The notes beneath the pieces are model-generated. The model saw only the letters and a program-made list of their open reading frames with translations, was not told where the DNA came from and did not search any database. From positions 25,473,001 through 25,537,000 of the forward strand of contig CATNEN010000001.1 of assembly GCA_950097015.1 (NCBI GenBank): a stretch of 64,000 nt of DNA. The letters run 5' to 3'. This document shows positions 1 to 11,639 of this stretch, one piece after another. The DNA comes from Macrostomum hystrix. Taxonomy: Eukaryota > Platyhelminthes > Macrostomidae. The translations under genes were made by a program, and so were the position numbers. Numbering within the stretch: the first letter of the stretch is position 1; every line of letters begins with the position of its first letter.

Positions 1-1436
1 CGATGCGAAGTGGCTGCAAAACGAGCGAGGCGCGACACCGCTGATGGAGGCAGCTCGGGCCGGCAGCTGGCGAACCGCGAAACACCTGCTGCATCTGCTG
101 AGGCAGCAGAGGTATAATGAGTATGAGGAGAGAGGCAACTCGAAGAGGGATCAGCTGCTCGGCCTGCAGGACAGCGAAGGTCGAACCGCGCTCGACCTGG
201 CGAGGCAGGGCGGCCACTCAGAGCTGGCCAGCGACATTGAGCGGTGAGTGATCAGTTCGCTGCTGTGCCCGATTCAGCTGGGGTGGCCTGAGCATTGGTC
301 TCAGCCCAGCCAATCAGAGCCAGTCAGCTGAAGCCGTTGTTGTTTGCATGGCCCAATGGGATTTCATTTCGGTGCAGTCGCTTTTGCATTTCTAGTTTAG
401 CAACTCGAGCTAACTAATAAATCGATTGGAGATCACTGAAATGGGAACTTGTCAATCTGGGAAAGCATTAGAGATGCAGGGGAGTTTTGTGCATGCAACT
501 GAATTCCCCATGTGTTTGTGTCTCCCACGGGCAGTTTCCCTTCCCCAATATTCTGATTGGCTGGGATTGACCCTTAACTTGGAGATTTGCAAATAGGCAA
601 CCAGCAAATCTCCAATGGCCAGTGCACAGATTTGTGTGTGCCACATTGGCAGCACTGAGAACTGGCATTTCTCATGCCGCAGTGCTTTCTCGACCCCAAC
701 ACTTTGCTGATGCAGCGAATTTGAGGCTGAGTAAAAATGAGCTTGTCTGAAACTGCTGCCTGTTTGTGTGCGATGAGAATTTCGCATTTGATTTCTTCTG
801 CTTTGCAGGGAGATGCGGCTGCGACTGGGTGATGAATATGGCTTTGGATTTAAATGCATCTCTGGCCTGACAGCCTCGGTGAGTGGCATCTGGGGTGCCG
901 ATGTGGGTGCAGATGAGCAGCTGTGCTCAAATTCTCCACTCGCCTTTGCAGGAGGAGGCAGAGCGAGAGGAACTGCAGCGGCTGGCCGATGCCGGCGACT
1001 CGGCGGGGCTGCGGCGAGCGGCGACCCGCGGCAACTGCGACCTGCCGGACAGGTGGGGTCGGACAGCGTTAATGCATGCAGCTCGGAACATCCAGTGCGC
1101 TGACGGGGCTCTGTGGCAGCATCTGCTGCAGCTCGGGGACCCCACCTGTGCTGCTGTGAATGCTTTCAGTTGCCTGCACCATGCAGCCGGGACTGGCAAT
1201 TCTGCCGCAGTCTCCCAGCTGCTCCATGCCGGAGCCTCCGCCAACACCAGGGGTTGGATTGAATTCACGCCCCTCATGTGGGCAGCCTGGAATGCGCCCC
1301 CCGCCACCGCCGCCGCAGTCGGTCGGGCTCTGCTGGCCGCAGGGTCGGACTGGAGCCTGCAGGACGATTATGGCAGGACTGCGCTGGATTTGGCCTCAGA
1401 GAAGGGAAAGAGCGAACTGGCCGAGCTGCTGCGTGG
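1..1436 (+). CDS. Ankyrin-repeat exons of ANK-caspase gene 1 (5' partial)
   Basis: The window opens inside an exon; codon frame starts at base 2. Inferred exons are 1-243, 809-878 and 952-1436, all with GT donors and AG acceptors; the phases left over (2, 0, 2) match those of the copy at 39.5-41.2 kb. The peptide carries ankyrin helices such as GATPLMEAARAGSW, GRTALDLARQGG, GRTALMHAARN, FTPLMWAA and GRTALDLASEKG, so about five or six repeats are visible and two more probably lie upstream. Ankyrin repeats bind proteins; no partner is suggested. The exon at 809-878 is longer than in the other two copies by five codons (GDEYGFGFKC segment). The next in-phase exon is the linker at 3147, then caspase exons from 5682. 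The join to the caspase is inferred from phase and from the parallel layout in segment 2; separate genes remain possible. Confidence 0.8.
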
Positions 1437-2593
1437 GTGAGTTGCCATGGCGACAGAGAATGTCTCTCATCTTGCATTATCGCACTGAGTGGGTGCAGGT
1501 CGCAGTGTTTCACTGATCAGAGCCAAAGTGGGTTGCAATTTTTAGCCAAAATATTTTCTGTCCAATCAGAGTTTTGCCCGCCTCTGCCACTCAAGCAGTT
1601 TTGCAGTGCCGTAAATAATAGCATTAATATTATCAGTGGGAATAAAGCTTTCCATTTGCTGCTTTTTATAGGTGAAAATGCGCACTGCGTACCGTGCGGG
1701 CCGCTCTCACAAAGCCCAATTTTCAGTGCGCAATTCAGAGTTTGTGCAGTCCGAAGCAACTTCTGCTTTCGACGCTGTGGAAATTGGGGCTTGTGAAACG
1801 GCTGAGCATCGCTTCTGGAGGGGTGGGTGTGCGGGCGCTCTCCCATTGGCTGGCGGCCTCCCCGCCCCGTCTCTTCCATTGGCTGGCGGCCTCCGCCAGT
1901 CAGTTTTAGCGTTGCGCTGTTGCGCTGTTGCGCTGCTATTGCTGGAAAACTGACACAGCTGAGCTAAAATGCACAGTTTAGTTACAGTTTGCTGCTACTT
2001 GAACTGTTAATTGGCATTGGCATTAATTACTGCAGTGCCTTCAGCAAACACAAGCAAAGGACAGGACACACTCAGGACAAACACAAGTCAGCAATCAGAC
2101 GCAGACTAAAGTGCATTGAATGAAAAACAGTCTGGCTGACTGTGGCTCACTTGGCGCAAGTGACGGCCTACAGGGTGGCTGTTAAGAAGAGGCCACCCAC
2201 AGAGTGGGGGTCGAGGGCCGCACAGGCAAATGAAAATGTGCGGAGAGGCCCCCAGCGAGGGCAGGGACTGTGGAGTGGGGTGGGTGGCCCCGCCTCTCTG
2301 CCCCCTCGGCACCTCGTCACCTCGCAGCCAGCGAGAGGCAATTCTGCCCATTCCGCTTACTCCTGAGCACACACGCACACAGATGCCTTCAATAAAGTTG
2401 ACAGCTGTCCAAATCTTGCGGAGTCTGTCTCGGTTTCCTCACCTTCTTCAGTGATTTGCCACTGGCCAAGTGAGCCTCACTGACCAAAAACTGTCAGTTG
2501 AAGAGCGGTAGAAGGGAAGTGAGATATTTTTGTATTCACTTTTCCCCACCGCATGCCAGGGCAGGAATCTGACATTCTCCTTCGGAAGCGTGT
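1437..2593 (+). other. Intron between ANK exon and linker exon, no gene seen
   Basis: Unique-looking sequence nearly identical to 41238-42196 in segment 2. Short ORFs here have no recognisable domain. It contains the intact, empty target site (CTCCTGAGCACACACG, near 2361-2376) into which the P-like transposon inserted in segment 2. Confidence 0.6.
2391..2396 (+). promoter_or_regulatory. AATAAA in intron after ANK exons
   Basis: AATAAA lies about 950 bp past the last ANK exon donor and is preserved in the segment 2 copy (48575-48580). If used, it would end an ANK-only transcript before the effector exons. This is a weak signal and could be chance. Confidence 0.25.
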
Positions 2594-2998
2594 TATGAGA
2601 CAGGGATGAGACAGGGAGATGAGACAGGGGAGATGAGACAGGGAGATGAGACAGGGGAGATGAGACAGGGAGATGAGACAGGGAGATGAGACAGGGAGAT
2701 GAGACAGGGAGATGAGATAGGGGAGATGAGACGGCGGAGATGGGACGGGAGATGAGACAGGGGAGATGAGATGGCAGAGATGAGACAGGGGAGATGAGAC
2801 GGCGGAGATGAGACGGCGGAGATGAGACAGGGGAGATGGGAGGGAGATGAGACAGGGGAGATGAGACAGGGGAGATGAGATGGCGGAGATGAGACGGCGG
2901 AGATGAGACGGCGGAGATGAGACGGCGGAGATGAGACAGGGGAGATGGGAGGGAGATGAGACAGGGAGATGTGACGGTGGAGATGCGACAGGGGAGTT
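2594..2998 (+). repeat. Minisatellite, 13-14-bp unit (GAGATGAGACAGGG)
   Basis: Tandem GAGATGAGACAGGG units with GGCG and GGGA variants, in the intron before the linker exon. A shorter array of the same unit lies at the homologous place in segment 2 (48711-48850). Confidence 0.9.
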
Positions 2999-3146
2999 GA
3001 GACATTACCAAAAGTATTACCATTGGCATCGAAATAAAGGCTCATAGAAATAACTAATGTGAAACAGGCAGTCTGGTGTCTCGGGACTTGTTCTCAGCAG
3101 TTTTCTGAGCTTTCTCTTGAGTAAATTCCCTCATTTCTGCCTACAG

Positions 3147-3188
3147 GTACGAAGGCAAGAAGTATTTTGACGCGCCTACGCAGCCTCG
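3147..3188 (+). CDS. Linker exon (YEGKKYFDAPTQP) of ANK-caspase gene 1
   Basis: A 42-nt exon after CTACAG and before GTGAGT. Joined to the two bases left by the exon ending at 1436 it reads G-YEGKKYFDAPTQP and leaves two bases again. The homologous exon at 49042-49074 reads YEGKEYFEIPP and has the same phases, supporting a shared origin. No domain is recognised. Confidence 0.7.
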
Positions 3189-3262
3189 GTGAGTTCGATT
3201 GCGGTTTCTTAGAAAATACCACAGCCTCTTCTTATGCCTTGCTTGTCTTGCTTTTCCTGGAT

Positions 3263-5153
3263 TAATATGATTGGCTGATTGACGCAATAAGGGATGAATG
3301 TGATTGGCTGATTGATGCAATAAGGGATGAATGTGATTGGCTGATTGATGCAATAAGGGATGAATGTGATTGGCTGATTGATGCAATAAGGGATGAATGT
3401 GATTGGCTGATTGATGCAATAAGGGATGAATGTGATTGGCTGATTGACGCAATAAGGGATGAATGTGATTGGCTGATTGACGCAATAAGGGATGGATGTG
3501 ATTGGCTGATGGATGCAATAAGGGATGAATATGATTGGCTGATTGATGCAATAAGGGATGAATGTGATTGGCTGGTTGATGCAATAAGGGATGAATATGA
3601 TTGGCTGATTGATGCAATAAGGGATGAATGTGATTGGCTGATTGATGCAATAAGGGATGGATGTGATTGGCTGATTGGTGCAATAAGGGATGAATGTGAT
3701 TGGCTGATTGATGCAATAAGGGATGAATGTGATTGGCTGATTGATGCAATAAGGGATGAATGTGATTGGCTGATTGATGCAATAAGGGATGAATGTGATT
3801 GGCTGATTGATGCAATAAGGGATGAATGTGATCGGCTGATTGATGCAATAAGGGATAAATGTGATTGGCTGATTGATGCAATAAGGGATGAATGTGATTG
3901 GCTGATTGACGCATTAAGGGATGAATATCATTGGCTGATTGATGCAATAAGGGATGAATGTGATTGGCCGATTAATGCAATAAGGGATGGATATCATTGG
4001 CTGATTGATGCAATAAGGGATGAATGTGATTGGCTGATTGATGCAATAAGGGATGAATATGATTGGCTGATTCATGCAATAAGGGATGGATATCATTAGC
4101 TGATTGATGCAATAAGGGATGAATGTGATTGGCAGACTGGCGTAATAAGGGATGAATGTGATTGGCTGATTGATGCAATAAGGGATGAATATGATTGGCT
4201 GATTGATGCAATAAGGGATGAATGTGATTGGCTGATTGATGCAATAAGGGATGAATGTGATTGGCTGATTGATGCAATAAGGGATGAATATGATTGGCTG
4301 ATTCATGCAATAAGGGATGGATATCATTAGCTGATTGATGCAATAAGGGATGAATGTGATTGGCAGACTGGCGTAATAAGGGATGAATGTGATTGGCTGA
4401 TTGACGCATTAAGGGATGAATATGATTGGCTGATTGATGCAATAAGGGATGAATGTGATTGGCTGATTGATGCAATAAGGGATGAATGTGATTGGCCGAT
4501 TGATGCAATAAGGGATGGATATCATTGGCTGATTGATGCAATAAGGGATGAATGTGATTGGCTGATTGATGCAATAAGGGATGAATATGATTGGCTGATT
4601 CATGCAATAAGGGATGGATATCATTAGCTGATTGATGCAATAAGGGATGAATGTGATTGGCAGACTGGCGTAATAAGGGATGAATGTGATTGGCTGATTG
4701 ATGCAATAAGGGATGGATGTGATTGGCTGATTGATGCAATAAGGGATGAATGTGATTGGCTGATTGATGCAATAAGGGATGGATGTGATTGGCTGATTGA
4801 TGCAATAAGGGATGAATGTGATTGGCTGATTGATGCAATAAGGGATGAATATGATTGGCTGATTGATGCAATAAGGGATGAATGTGATTGGCTGATTGAT
4901 GCAATAAGGGATGGATATCATTGGCTGATTGATGCAATAAGGGATGAATGTGATTGGCTGATTGATGTAATAAGGGATGGATATCATTGGCTGATTGATG
5001 CAATAAGGGATGGATATGATTTGCTGATTGATGCAATAAGGGATGGATATCATTGGCTGATTGATGCAATAAGGGATGGATATGATTGGCTGATTGATGC
5101 AATAAGGGATGGATATCATTGGCTGATTGACGCAATAAGGGATGAATATGATT
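3263..5153 (+). repeat. 33-bp minisatellite, about 57 copies
   Basis: The unit is ATTGATGCAATAAGGGATGA plus ATGTGATTGGCTG. Being 11 codons long it stays open on both strands (IDAIRDECDWL forward, HQSANHIHPLL reverse), so long ORFs here are repeat artefacts. A block with the variant GGCAGACTGGCGTAATAAG recurs near 4135, 4366 and 4663, indicating higher-order duplication inside the array. The array sits in an intron of gene 1. Confidence 0.95.
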
Positions 5154-5178
5154 GTGTAGTCTGGCTTTTGGTGCGCGT

Positions 5179-5530
5179 TTTCACATAGCCTAGGCCTATT
5201 TGCTCCGATCTTAGACCATAGAAACGTGCACTCGTTTCAACTATTTGTCTCAAATTGTGCATGTCTCATTGTATCATTTTGGCTTGAGTGTCTATGATAA
5301 AAACATATCAAAATCACACAATATTAGTGATGAACGGCTATTCGTGCACGAATGATTTGACCTCGGTGCAAATGCATTCGTGCACTCATAGCAGTTCATT
5401 ACTTATACATTGTAAACTACCTGAGTGTTTAAGGTGAGTTCGTTTGTATTTTCTTAGAAACATTAATAGTCCGGAAAATCTCTGTCACTCTAGTAACTGC
5501 TCATTTACCTGCTCAATCGAGGTGCTTAGT
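5179..5530 (+). repeat. Duplicated block, copy 1
   Basis: The stretch starting GTTTTCACATAGCCTAGGCC is repeated at 6754-6967. Copy 2 lacks the part corresponding to about 5276-5413. Together with the two 33-bp arrays this shows local duplication of array plus flank inside the intron. Confidence 0.75.
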
Positions 5531-5681
5531 TTTATAATATATTTTAGTTAGAGTCAAAATTTAACGCAATAAATCTAAATAGATAATAAAGCGAAGTGCA
5601 GCAATAGACAAATGCAAAGAAGTAAACTATTCTGAATTTCTATCAGTCTTCATGAGTATCTGCTTTGTACCCGCATTGCAG

Positions 5682-8151
5682 CACTGTTCGAGTGGACCAC
5701 ATCGCTGAGCTTTCGAGCGACGATGAGCCTTCGACGCCACCAGAGTGAGTCACAGGACTTGAGCACTCTGCTCTTTTGGCTTGTTCTGCGCATTCTTTGA
5801 TTGCCTCTTAAATAACAGCTTTGAAATTTGCTGCAGCCGGCAATTCCCACTGAGACGTTTGAAATTTGCAAAATGATAAGCTGATTGATGCAATAAGGGA
5901 TGAATGTGATTGGCTGATTGATGCAATAAGGGATGAATATGATTGGCTGATTGATGCAATAAGGGATGAATGTGATAAGCTGATTGATGCAATAAGGGAT
6001 GAATATGATTGGCTGATTGATGCAATAAGGGATGAATATGATTGGCTGATTGATGCAATAAGGGATGGATGTGATTGGCTGATTGATGCAATAAGGGATG
6101 AATATGATTGGCTGATTGATGCAATAAGGGATGGATGTGATTGGCTGATTGATGCAATAAGGGATGAATATGATTGGCTGATTGACGCATTAAGGGATGA
6201 ATATGATTGGCTGATTGATGCAATAAGGGATGGATGTGATTGGCTGATTGATGCAATAAGGGATGAATATGATAAGCTGATTGATGCAATAAGGGATGGA
6301 TATTATTGGCTGATTGATGCAATAAGGGATGAATATGATAAGCTGATTGATGCAATAAGGGATGGATGTGATTGGCTGATTGATGCAATAAGGGATGGAT
6401 GTGATTGGCTGATTGATGCAATAAGGGATGAATATGATTGGCTGATTGATGCAATAAGGGATGAATATGATTGGCTGATTGATGCAATAAGGGATGGATG
6501 TGATTGGCTGATTGACGCATTAAGGGATGAATATGATTGGCTGATTGATTTATGTTGTTGGACAAACTTCGACACCAACATTTCGTGCGAATCAAACCTC
6601 AAACCCAACAGCAAAGTTGTCAGTGTACAATTGAAATCTGCTGCTCGAGGATCTGCTGCTCAAGGATCTGCTGCGGCTGGGAAGTGAGTATTTTTGCTGA
6701 GATTTTAAGACTTCTTTAATTGGTTTCAGCGTCAAAATTTACTAAATTATTATCGTTTTCACATAGCCTAGGCCTATTTGCTCCGATCTTAGACCATAGA
6801 AACGTGCACTCGTTTCAACTATTTGTCTCAAATTGTGCATGTCTCATTGTAAACTACCTGAGTGTTTAAGGTGAGTTCGATTGCATTTTCTTAGAAACAT
6901 TAATAGTCTGGAAAATCTCTGTCACTCTAGTAACTGCTCATTTACCTGCTCAATTGAGGTGCTGAGTTTACTCGGCACCTCGAGGACCTGCTGCGGCTGG
7001 GATGTGAGCTTGAGTTGATTGATGGTCAGGGCACTTCTGCTCGAGGATCTGCTGTCTCATTGCTTCATTGACCATTCCAGTCTCACTGAGCAGTTCTACC
7101 CGGTGACGGACCCTCAAGGATTCTGCCTCATCATCAACATCAGCAAGTACAAGGCTGGCAGTGACATCACTTTCAGCCTGGAGGAGCGTCAGGGCTCGGA
7201 GCGGGATGTCCAGCGAGTGACGCAGCTGTTTAAGATGCTACGATTTTCCGTCATCGTGAAGACGAACCTGACTGCCGAGGAGATCGACAACTGCCTTCAC
7301 GAGGTGAAGACATCGAAGGAGCTGGTTGATCACGGCAGCTTCGTCTGCTTCCTGATGGCTCACGGCAGCCAGGACTGCATCTACGCCAGCAACGGAGTGC
7401 CCTGCGACATCCGCAAGCTGACTGAGAAGTTCCAGGTGAGAGCACTGGTATTTTTATCACAATGTAAGAGTTCAGGTCATGACTTAGCACTTCATGTAGA
7501 CATATGTTGAAGCCCCACTTCATTAGTGCGCTTATTTTGTTGAAAAATTCATTGCCGCATAAATTAGGCTGAGTAATGTACATTAGTGAGACAGACGGCC
7601 TTCTCATGTGCGTGTGTTGAAAATTGAGGTGGCGGCTACTGAAATAGACTAGAAAGTACATCAGGTATCGGTGCGACTGTTGCTGTCCTGCAGTCTTTGA
7701 AGGCCTCATCGAACCCGAACCTCAGGCCGATGTCTGCGAAAAGCTGTCGAGGAAGCCGAAGATCTTCTTCATCCAGGCCTGCCGCGGCAGCCGCCGTGAT
7801 GGAGTGTCCGCCCACGGCACCCGGGTAGCAACGGACTCGCGTCACGTACCCGTGCTCAACTCCGAGCTCAGTCCCGCTAGGGGGGACTTCCTGCTCTGCT
7901 TTGCCAACACCGAGAACTCCGTGGCCTACAGGGACCTGGACACCGGCTCCTTTTACGTGCAGACAATCTGCGACTTCATCAAGAGGCACTTCAAGCACGA
8001 GCACCTGGTGGACATCATGACTAGTGTGAACTTCTACATTCAGAACAACCCAGTTCGCATTGGCAACCAGCGATTCCATATGGTGCCTCAGATAGTGACT
8101 CAGCTCTCCAAGAAGGTCTGCCTGGACCCAGCCAGAGCTCAACGCTTGTAG
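5682..8151 (+). CDS. Caspase (C14 cysteine protease) exons of ANK-caspase gene 1
   Basis: Inferred exons are 5682-5744 (RTVRVDHIAELSSDDEPSTPP), 7081-7435 and 7726-8151 (TAG stop). The p20 part shows GFCLIIN, the catalytic His in LMAHGS (codon 7361) and the catalytic Cys in the IQACRG pentapeptide (codon 7780). The p10 part reads DFLLCFANTENSV then TGSFYVQTICDF. The acceptor at 7725 was chosen because it keeps frame and restores the family spacing (LTEKFQ joined to ADVCEKLSRKPKIFFIQ); the more obvious CTGCAG at 7693 would break frame. VATDS near 7827 is a plausible interdomain cleavage Asp. Caspases cleave after Asp in cell death or inflammation; this one has ankyrin repeats instead of a recognisable CARD or DED. 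All catalytic features look intact. Confidence 0.87.
5879..6549 (+). repeat. 33-bp minisatellite, second array, about 20 copies
   Basis: Same unit family as 3263-5153 but enriched in GAATATGATTGG and GATAAGCTG variants. It lies in the intron between the small acidic exon (5682-5744) and the first caspase exon. The open frame continuing to 6687 ends in unique sequence, but its start has in-frame stops, so I do not call it an exon. Confidence 0.92.
6754..6967 (+). repeat. Duplicated block, copy 2
   Basis: Near-identical to parts of 5179-5530 with an internal deletion. It lies just before the caspase exons. The following CTGCTGCGGCTGG motif is itself repeated (about 6670 and 6990). Confidence 0.7.
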
Positions 8152-8565
8152 ACGCCCGGAGCCATGCTGTGTTCGGTGTCTGTTGTTTGACAAAGGAACT
8201 CATTGTGTAGAATATTGCTGACTGAATTTTGTTATTGCCAGCCAGCTTTATCGATTCCCATAACCAAAATCATTCCATTGGGTTCAGTATTCCAGATAAT
8301 TATTGCCTTCCTAAATGTATGTTGAATGTTAATTAATCTGCTCCTAATATAACAAATTCAGTGTAAAAATATGCACTTTAATATCCGATTTTACCATTTG
8401 TGTGCCTTCACCAATTCTAGAATTTGGCTCTCCACTAACTGCTGTGTTCTGTGTGTTTTACGGGCAATGATTTCCTTAGCAATTTAATTTACCTATGGCT
8501 TGCACCTGTTTCTCCTCCTTCAACTCCTTCAGGCACTTCTAGAACTCGAATCGATGCGAATTGGG
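8152..8565. other. 3' flank of the caspase gene, no feature seen
   Basis: AT-rich sequence without ORF or canonical AATAAA. Presumably 3' UTR and intergenic sequence. Confidence 0.4.
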
Positions 8566-9075
8566 GATCAAGTTAAGGGAATGGGGATCGAGGTGAGGAA
8601 TTGGGGATCGAGTTGGGGGAATGGGGATCGAGTTGAGGGAATGGGGATCGATTTGAGGGAATGGGGATCGAGTTGAGGAATTGGGGTCGAGTGGAGGGAA
8701 TGGGGGTCGAGTGGAGGGAATGGGGATCGAGTTGAGGGAATGGGAATCGAGTTGAGGGAATGGGGATCGAGTTGAGGGAATGGGGATCGAGTGGAGGGAA
8801 TGGGGGTCGAGTGGAGGGAATGGGGGTCGAGTGGAGGGAATGGGGATCGAGTTGAGGGAATGGGAATCGAGTTGAGGGAATGGGGATCGAGTTGAGGGAA
8901 TGGGGATCGAGTGGAGGGAATGGGGGTCGAGTGGAGGGAATGGGGGTCGAGTGGAGGGAATGGGGATCGAGTTGACGGAATGGGGATCGAGTGGAGGGAA
9001 TGGGGGTCGAGTGGAGGGAATGGGGGTCGAGTGGAGGGAATGGGAATCGAGTTAAAGGAATGGGGATCCAATAGA
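8566..9075 (+). repeat. 20-21-bp minisatellite (GGAATGGGGATCGAGTTGAG)
   Basis: Tandem GGAATGGGGATCGAGTTGAG-like units with TGGAGG and GGGTCGAG variants. The same family forms the larger array at 11640-13055 and a short run at 54038-54125. ORFs across it are artefacts. Confidence 0.93.
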
Positions 9076-9173
9076 GTGGATAGGAATACAGTATTGAAAG
9101 TAGTTGAGAGCATTACTAGCTTGTATGAGCCTATTTCAAATTCGAGTCCAGTTTGTTAAACTTGAGTTGAGTC

Positions 9174-9625
9174 TATTGTCTACAGTTTGATGTCTGTTGT
9201 CTAAGGATTGGTGTCTATTGTCTACAGTTTGATGTCTGTTGTCTAAGGATTGGTGTCTATTGTCTACAGTTTGATGTCTGTTGTCTAAGGATTGGTGTCT
9301 ATTGTCTACAGTTTGATGTCTGTTGTCTAAGGATTGGTGTCTATTGTCTACAGTTTGATGTCTGTTGTCTAAGGATTGGTGTCTATTGTCTACAGTTTGA
9401 TGTCTGTTGTCTAAGGATTGGTGTCTATTGTCTACAGTTTGATGTCTGTTGTCTAAGGATTGGTGTCTATTGTCTACAGATTCCTGTCTATTGTCTACAG
9501 ATTCCTGTCTGTTGTCTACAGATTGCTGTCTGTTGTCTAAAGATTGGTGTCTATTGTCTAAGGATTGGTGTCTATTGTCTACAGATTGGTGTCTATTGTC
9601 TAAGGATTGGTGTCTATTGTCTACA
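9174..9625 (+). repeat. 42-bp minisatellite (about 8 regular copies, then variants)
   Basis: Alternates GTCTATTGTCTACAGTTTGA and TGTCTGTTGTCTAAGGATTG. After about 9470 it degenerates into shorter TGTCTATTGTCTA units. Confidence 0.92.
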
Positions 9626-9849
9626 AAATACAGTTTATTATTTGTTGATGTCTATTATCTATCGGTAGATATTTATTGTCTATTGTGTCTTATCTGTCAT
9701 CTAATTAATATATTGGCTGTGTATGTATAATATATATAGATTATCTACTTGTTTTTACAATTAACACCTATTTTACTCTTGTAACTTAGTAGCCGAGTTG
9801 CAGACTGTGTTCCAGCTGCTGCTCAAACCTCATCTGTTAGACGCCTGAA

Positions 9850-9962
9850 CTATACCTGATACGTGAGATATACCTGATACGTGAGATATACCTGATAACT
9901 GAGATATACCTGATAACTGAGATATACCTGATAACTGAGATATACCTGATACCTGAAATACC
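9850..9962 (+). repeat. 18-bp minisatellite (ATACCTGATAACTGAGAT)
   Basis: About six tandem units of ATACCTGATACGTGAGAT or ATACCTGATAACTGAGAT. Confidence 0.85.
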
Positions 9963-10043
9963 AGTGAACTGACACGCCATTGCCACGTTTTCCATTCACA
10001 CAAAATACGCCTTGCCTTGCTCTCCCTTTCATTTTTGTGGGAC

Positions 10044-10935
10044 TGCAGTGGGGATTGTGATGTGGGATTACAGTTTGGTATTGGGATGTGCGATTACAGT
10101 GTGGTATAGGGATGTGGGATTACAGTGTGGTATTGGAATGTGGGATTACAGTGTGGTATTGGGATGTGGGATTACAGTGAGGTATTGGGATGTGGGATTA
10201 CAGTTTGGTATTGGGATGTGCGATTACAGTGTGGTATTGGGATGTGGGATTGCAGTGTGGTATTGGGATGTGGGATTACAGTGTGGTATTGGGATGTGGG
10301 ATTACAGTGAGGTATTGGGATGTGGGATTACAGTGTGGTATAGGGATGTGGGATTGCAGTGTGGTATTGGGATGTGGGATTACAGTGTGGTATTGGGATG
10401 TGGGATTACAGTGTGGTATTGGGATGTGGGATTACAGTGTGGTATTGGGATGTGGGATTACAGTGTGGTATTGGGATGTGGGATTACAGTGTGGTATTGG
10501 GATGTGGGATTACAGTGAGTTATTGGGATGTGGGATTGTAGTGTGGTATTGGGATGTGGGATTGCAGTGTGGTATTGGGATGTGGGATTGCAGTGAGTTA
10601 TTGGGATGTGGGATTACAGTGAGGTATTGGGATGTGGGATTACAGTGTGGTATTGGGATGTGGGATTGCAGTGTGGTATTGGGATGTGGGATTACAGTGT
10701 GGTATTGGGATGTGGGATTACAGTGTGGGATTGTGATGTGGGATTACAGTGTGGTATTGGGATGTGGGATTACAGTGTGGTATTGGGATGTGGGATTGCA
10801 GTGAGTTATTGGGATGTGGGATTACAGTGTGGTATTGGGATGTGGGATTGCAGTGTGGCATTGGGTTGTGGGATTGGGATACGGGATTGTAGTGTGGCTT
10901 TGGGATATGGGATAGCAGTGTAGGATTGGGATGTG
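10044..10935 (+). repeat. 24-bp minisatellite (GTGGTATTGGGATGTGGGAT...)
   Basis: About 36 units of GTGGTATTGGGATGTGGGAT plus TACA or TGCA. The eight-codon unit is open in several frames (VWYWDVGLQC, VLGCGITV), so the ORFs are not genes. The family recurs at 54125-54432. Confidence 0.94.
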
Positions 10936-11038
10936 GGATTGTCATATTTATGTCATATTTTTTTCCAATACTTCTTTGCAAGCTCATCATACTCTGTTAC
11001 TAGCGACCTGTCCGCAGGCCTTCGACTTTTCTTCATCG

Positions 11039-11137
11039 CTACAATGAGACCTGAGCACTTGCCATCCAGCACCCACCCCTCCACTCGCTACAATGAGACC
11101 TGAGCACTTGCCATCCAGCACCCACCCCTCCACTCGC
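11039..11137 (+). repeat. 49-bp direct duplication
   Basis: Two adjacent copies of a unit beginning CTACAATGAGACCTGAGCAC and ending CACCCCTCCACTCG. Confidence 0.8.
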
Positions 11138-11639
11138 TACGCGCCCCTCGCCCTCCACACAATGAGCCGAGTGGATTGTCCCTGCCCCCTCAGAAGACTA
11201 GCTTGCTGCCTTTGCCTCCGTGCTCACTGCACTGAGCGGTTTGGGTGAACCCGACTCAACCCACTCTTTCCGCTTTGAGCTTGGTGTGCTAAATATTGTA
11301 CATCCCAGCACCGCCATTGTTGTGGGCTGCAGAAGTTTGCCAGGCTGAGCAGTTTTGTGACTGGAGCCCCAGCTAATTTGAGCTGTTCTCAGCCCCGAGT
11401 GTCTCGGCTCAAGCAGCTTTTTCACTGACATTTGAATTTATTTTTCTGAATGCTGCTGATTTAATTATCCAGTCCCCTTGGACACCATTAACACAGCCGT
11501 GCTTGCACTACTGTGGCAGCAAGTATTTGAAATCTCTTACAATTGATATCACTGCAGCTATATTCTCTGCAGAAAAACCTGTCTAAGCAGTTGATCTCCT
11601 TTGCACTTTTAACTCTTTCAGGCACTTCTTGAAATTTTA
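11138..11639. other. Non-coding stretch, homologous to part of 53.8-54.0 kb
   Basis: No supported gene. The motif around GCACTACTGTGGCAGCAAG (about 11508) matches the segment just before the corresponding minisatellite in segment 2 (about 53908), marking shared ancestry. Confidence 0.5.

Noticed and set aside
3141-5135. Long ORFs HQSANHIHPLL (minus) and IDAIRDECDWL (plus)
   Set aside because: 33-bp minisatellite read in frame; several overlapping frames are equally open.
5866-6687. ORF from the second 33-bp array running into unique sequence (possible extra exon)
   Set aside because: No acceptor gives an open entry into this frame (TGA just upstream), and skipping it leaves the 5744/7081 junction in phase.
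7691-7725. Acceptor CTGCAG at 7693 for the second caspase exon
   Set aside because: It breaks frame with the GTGAGA donor at 7436. The acceptor at 7725 keeps frame and restores normal caspase spacing before the QACRG motif.
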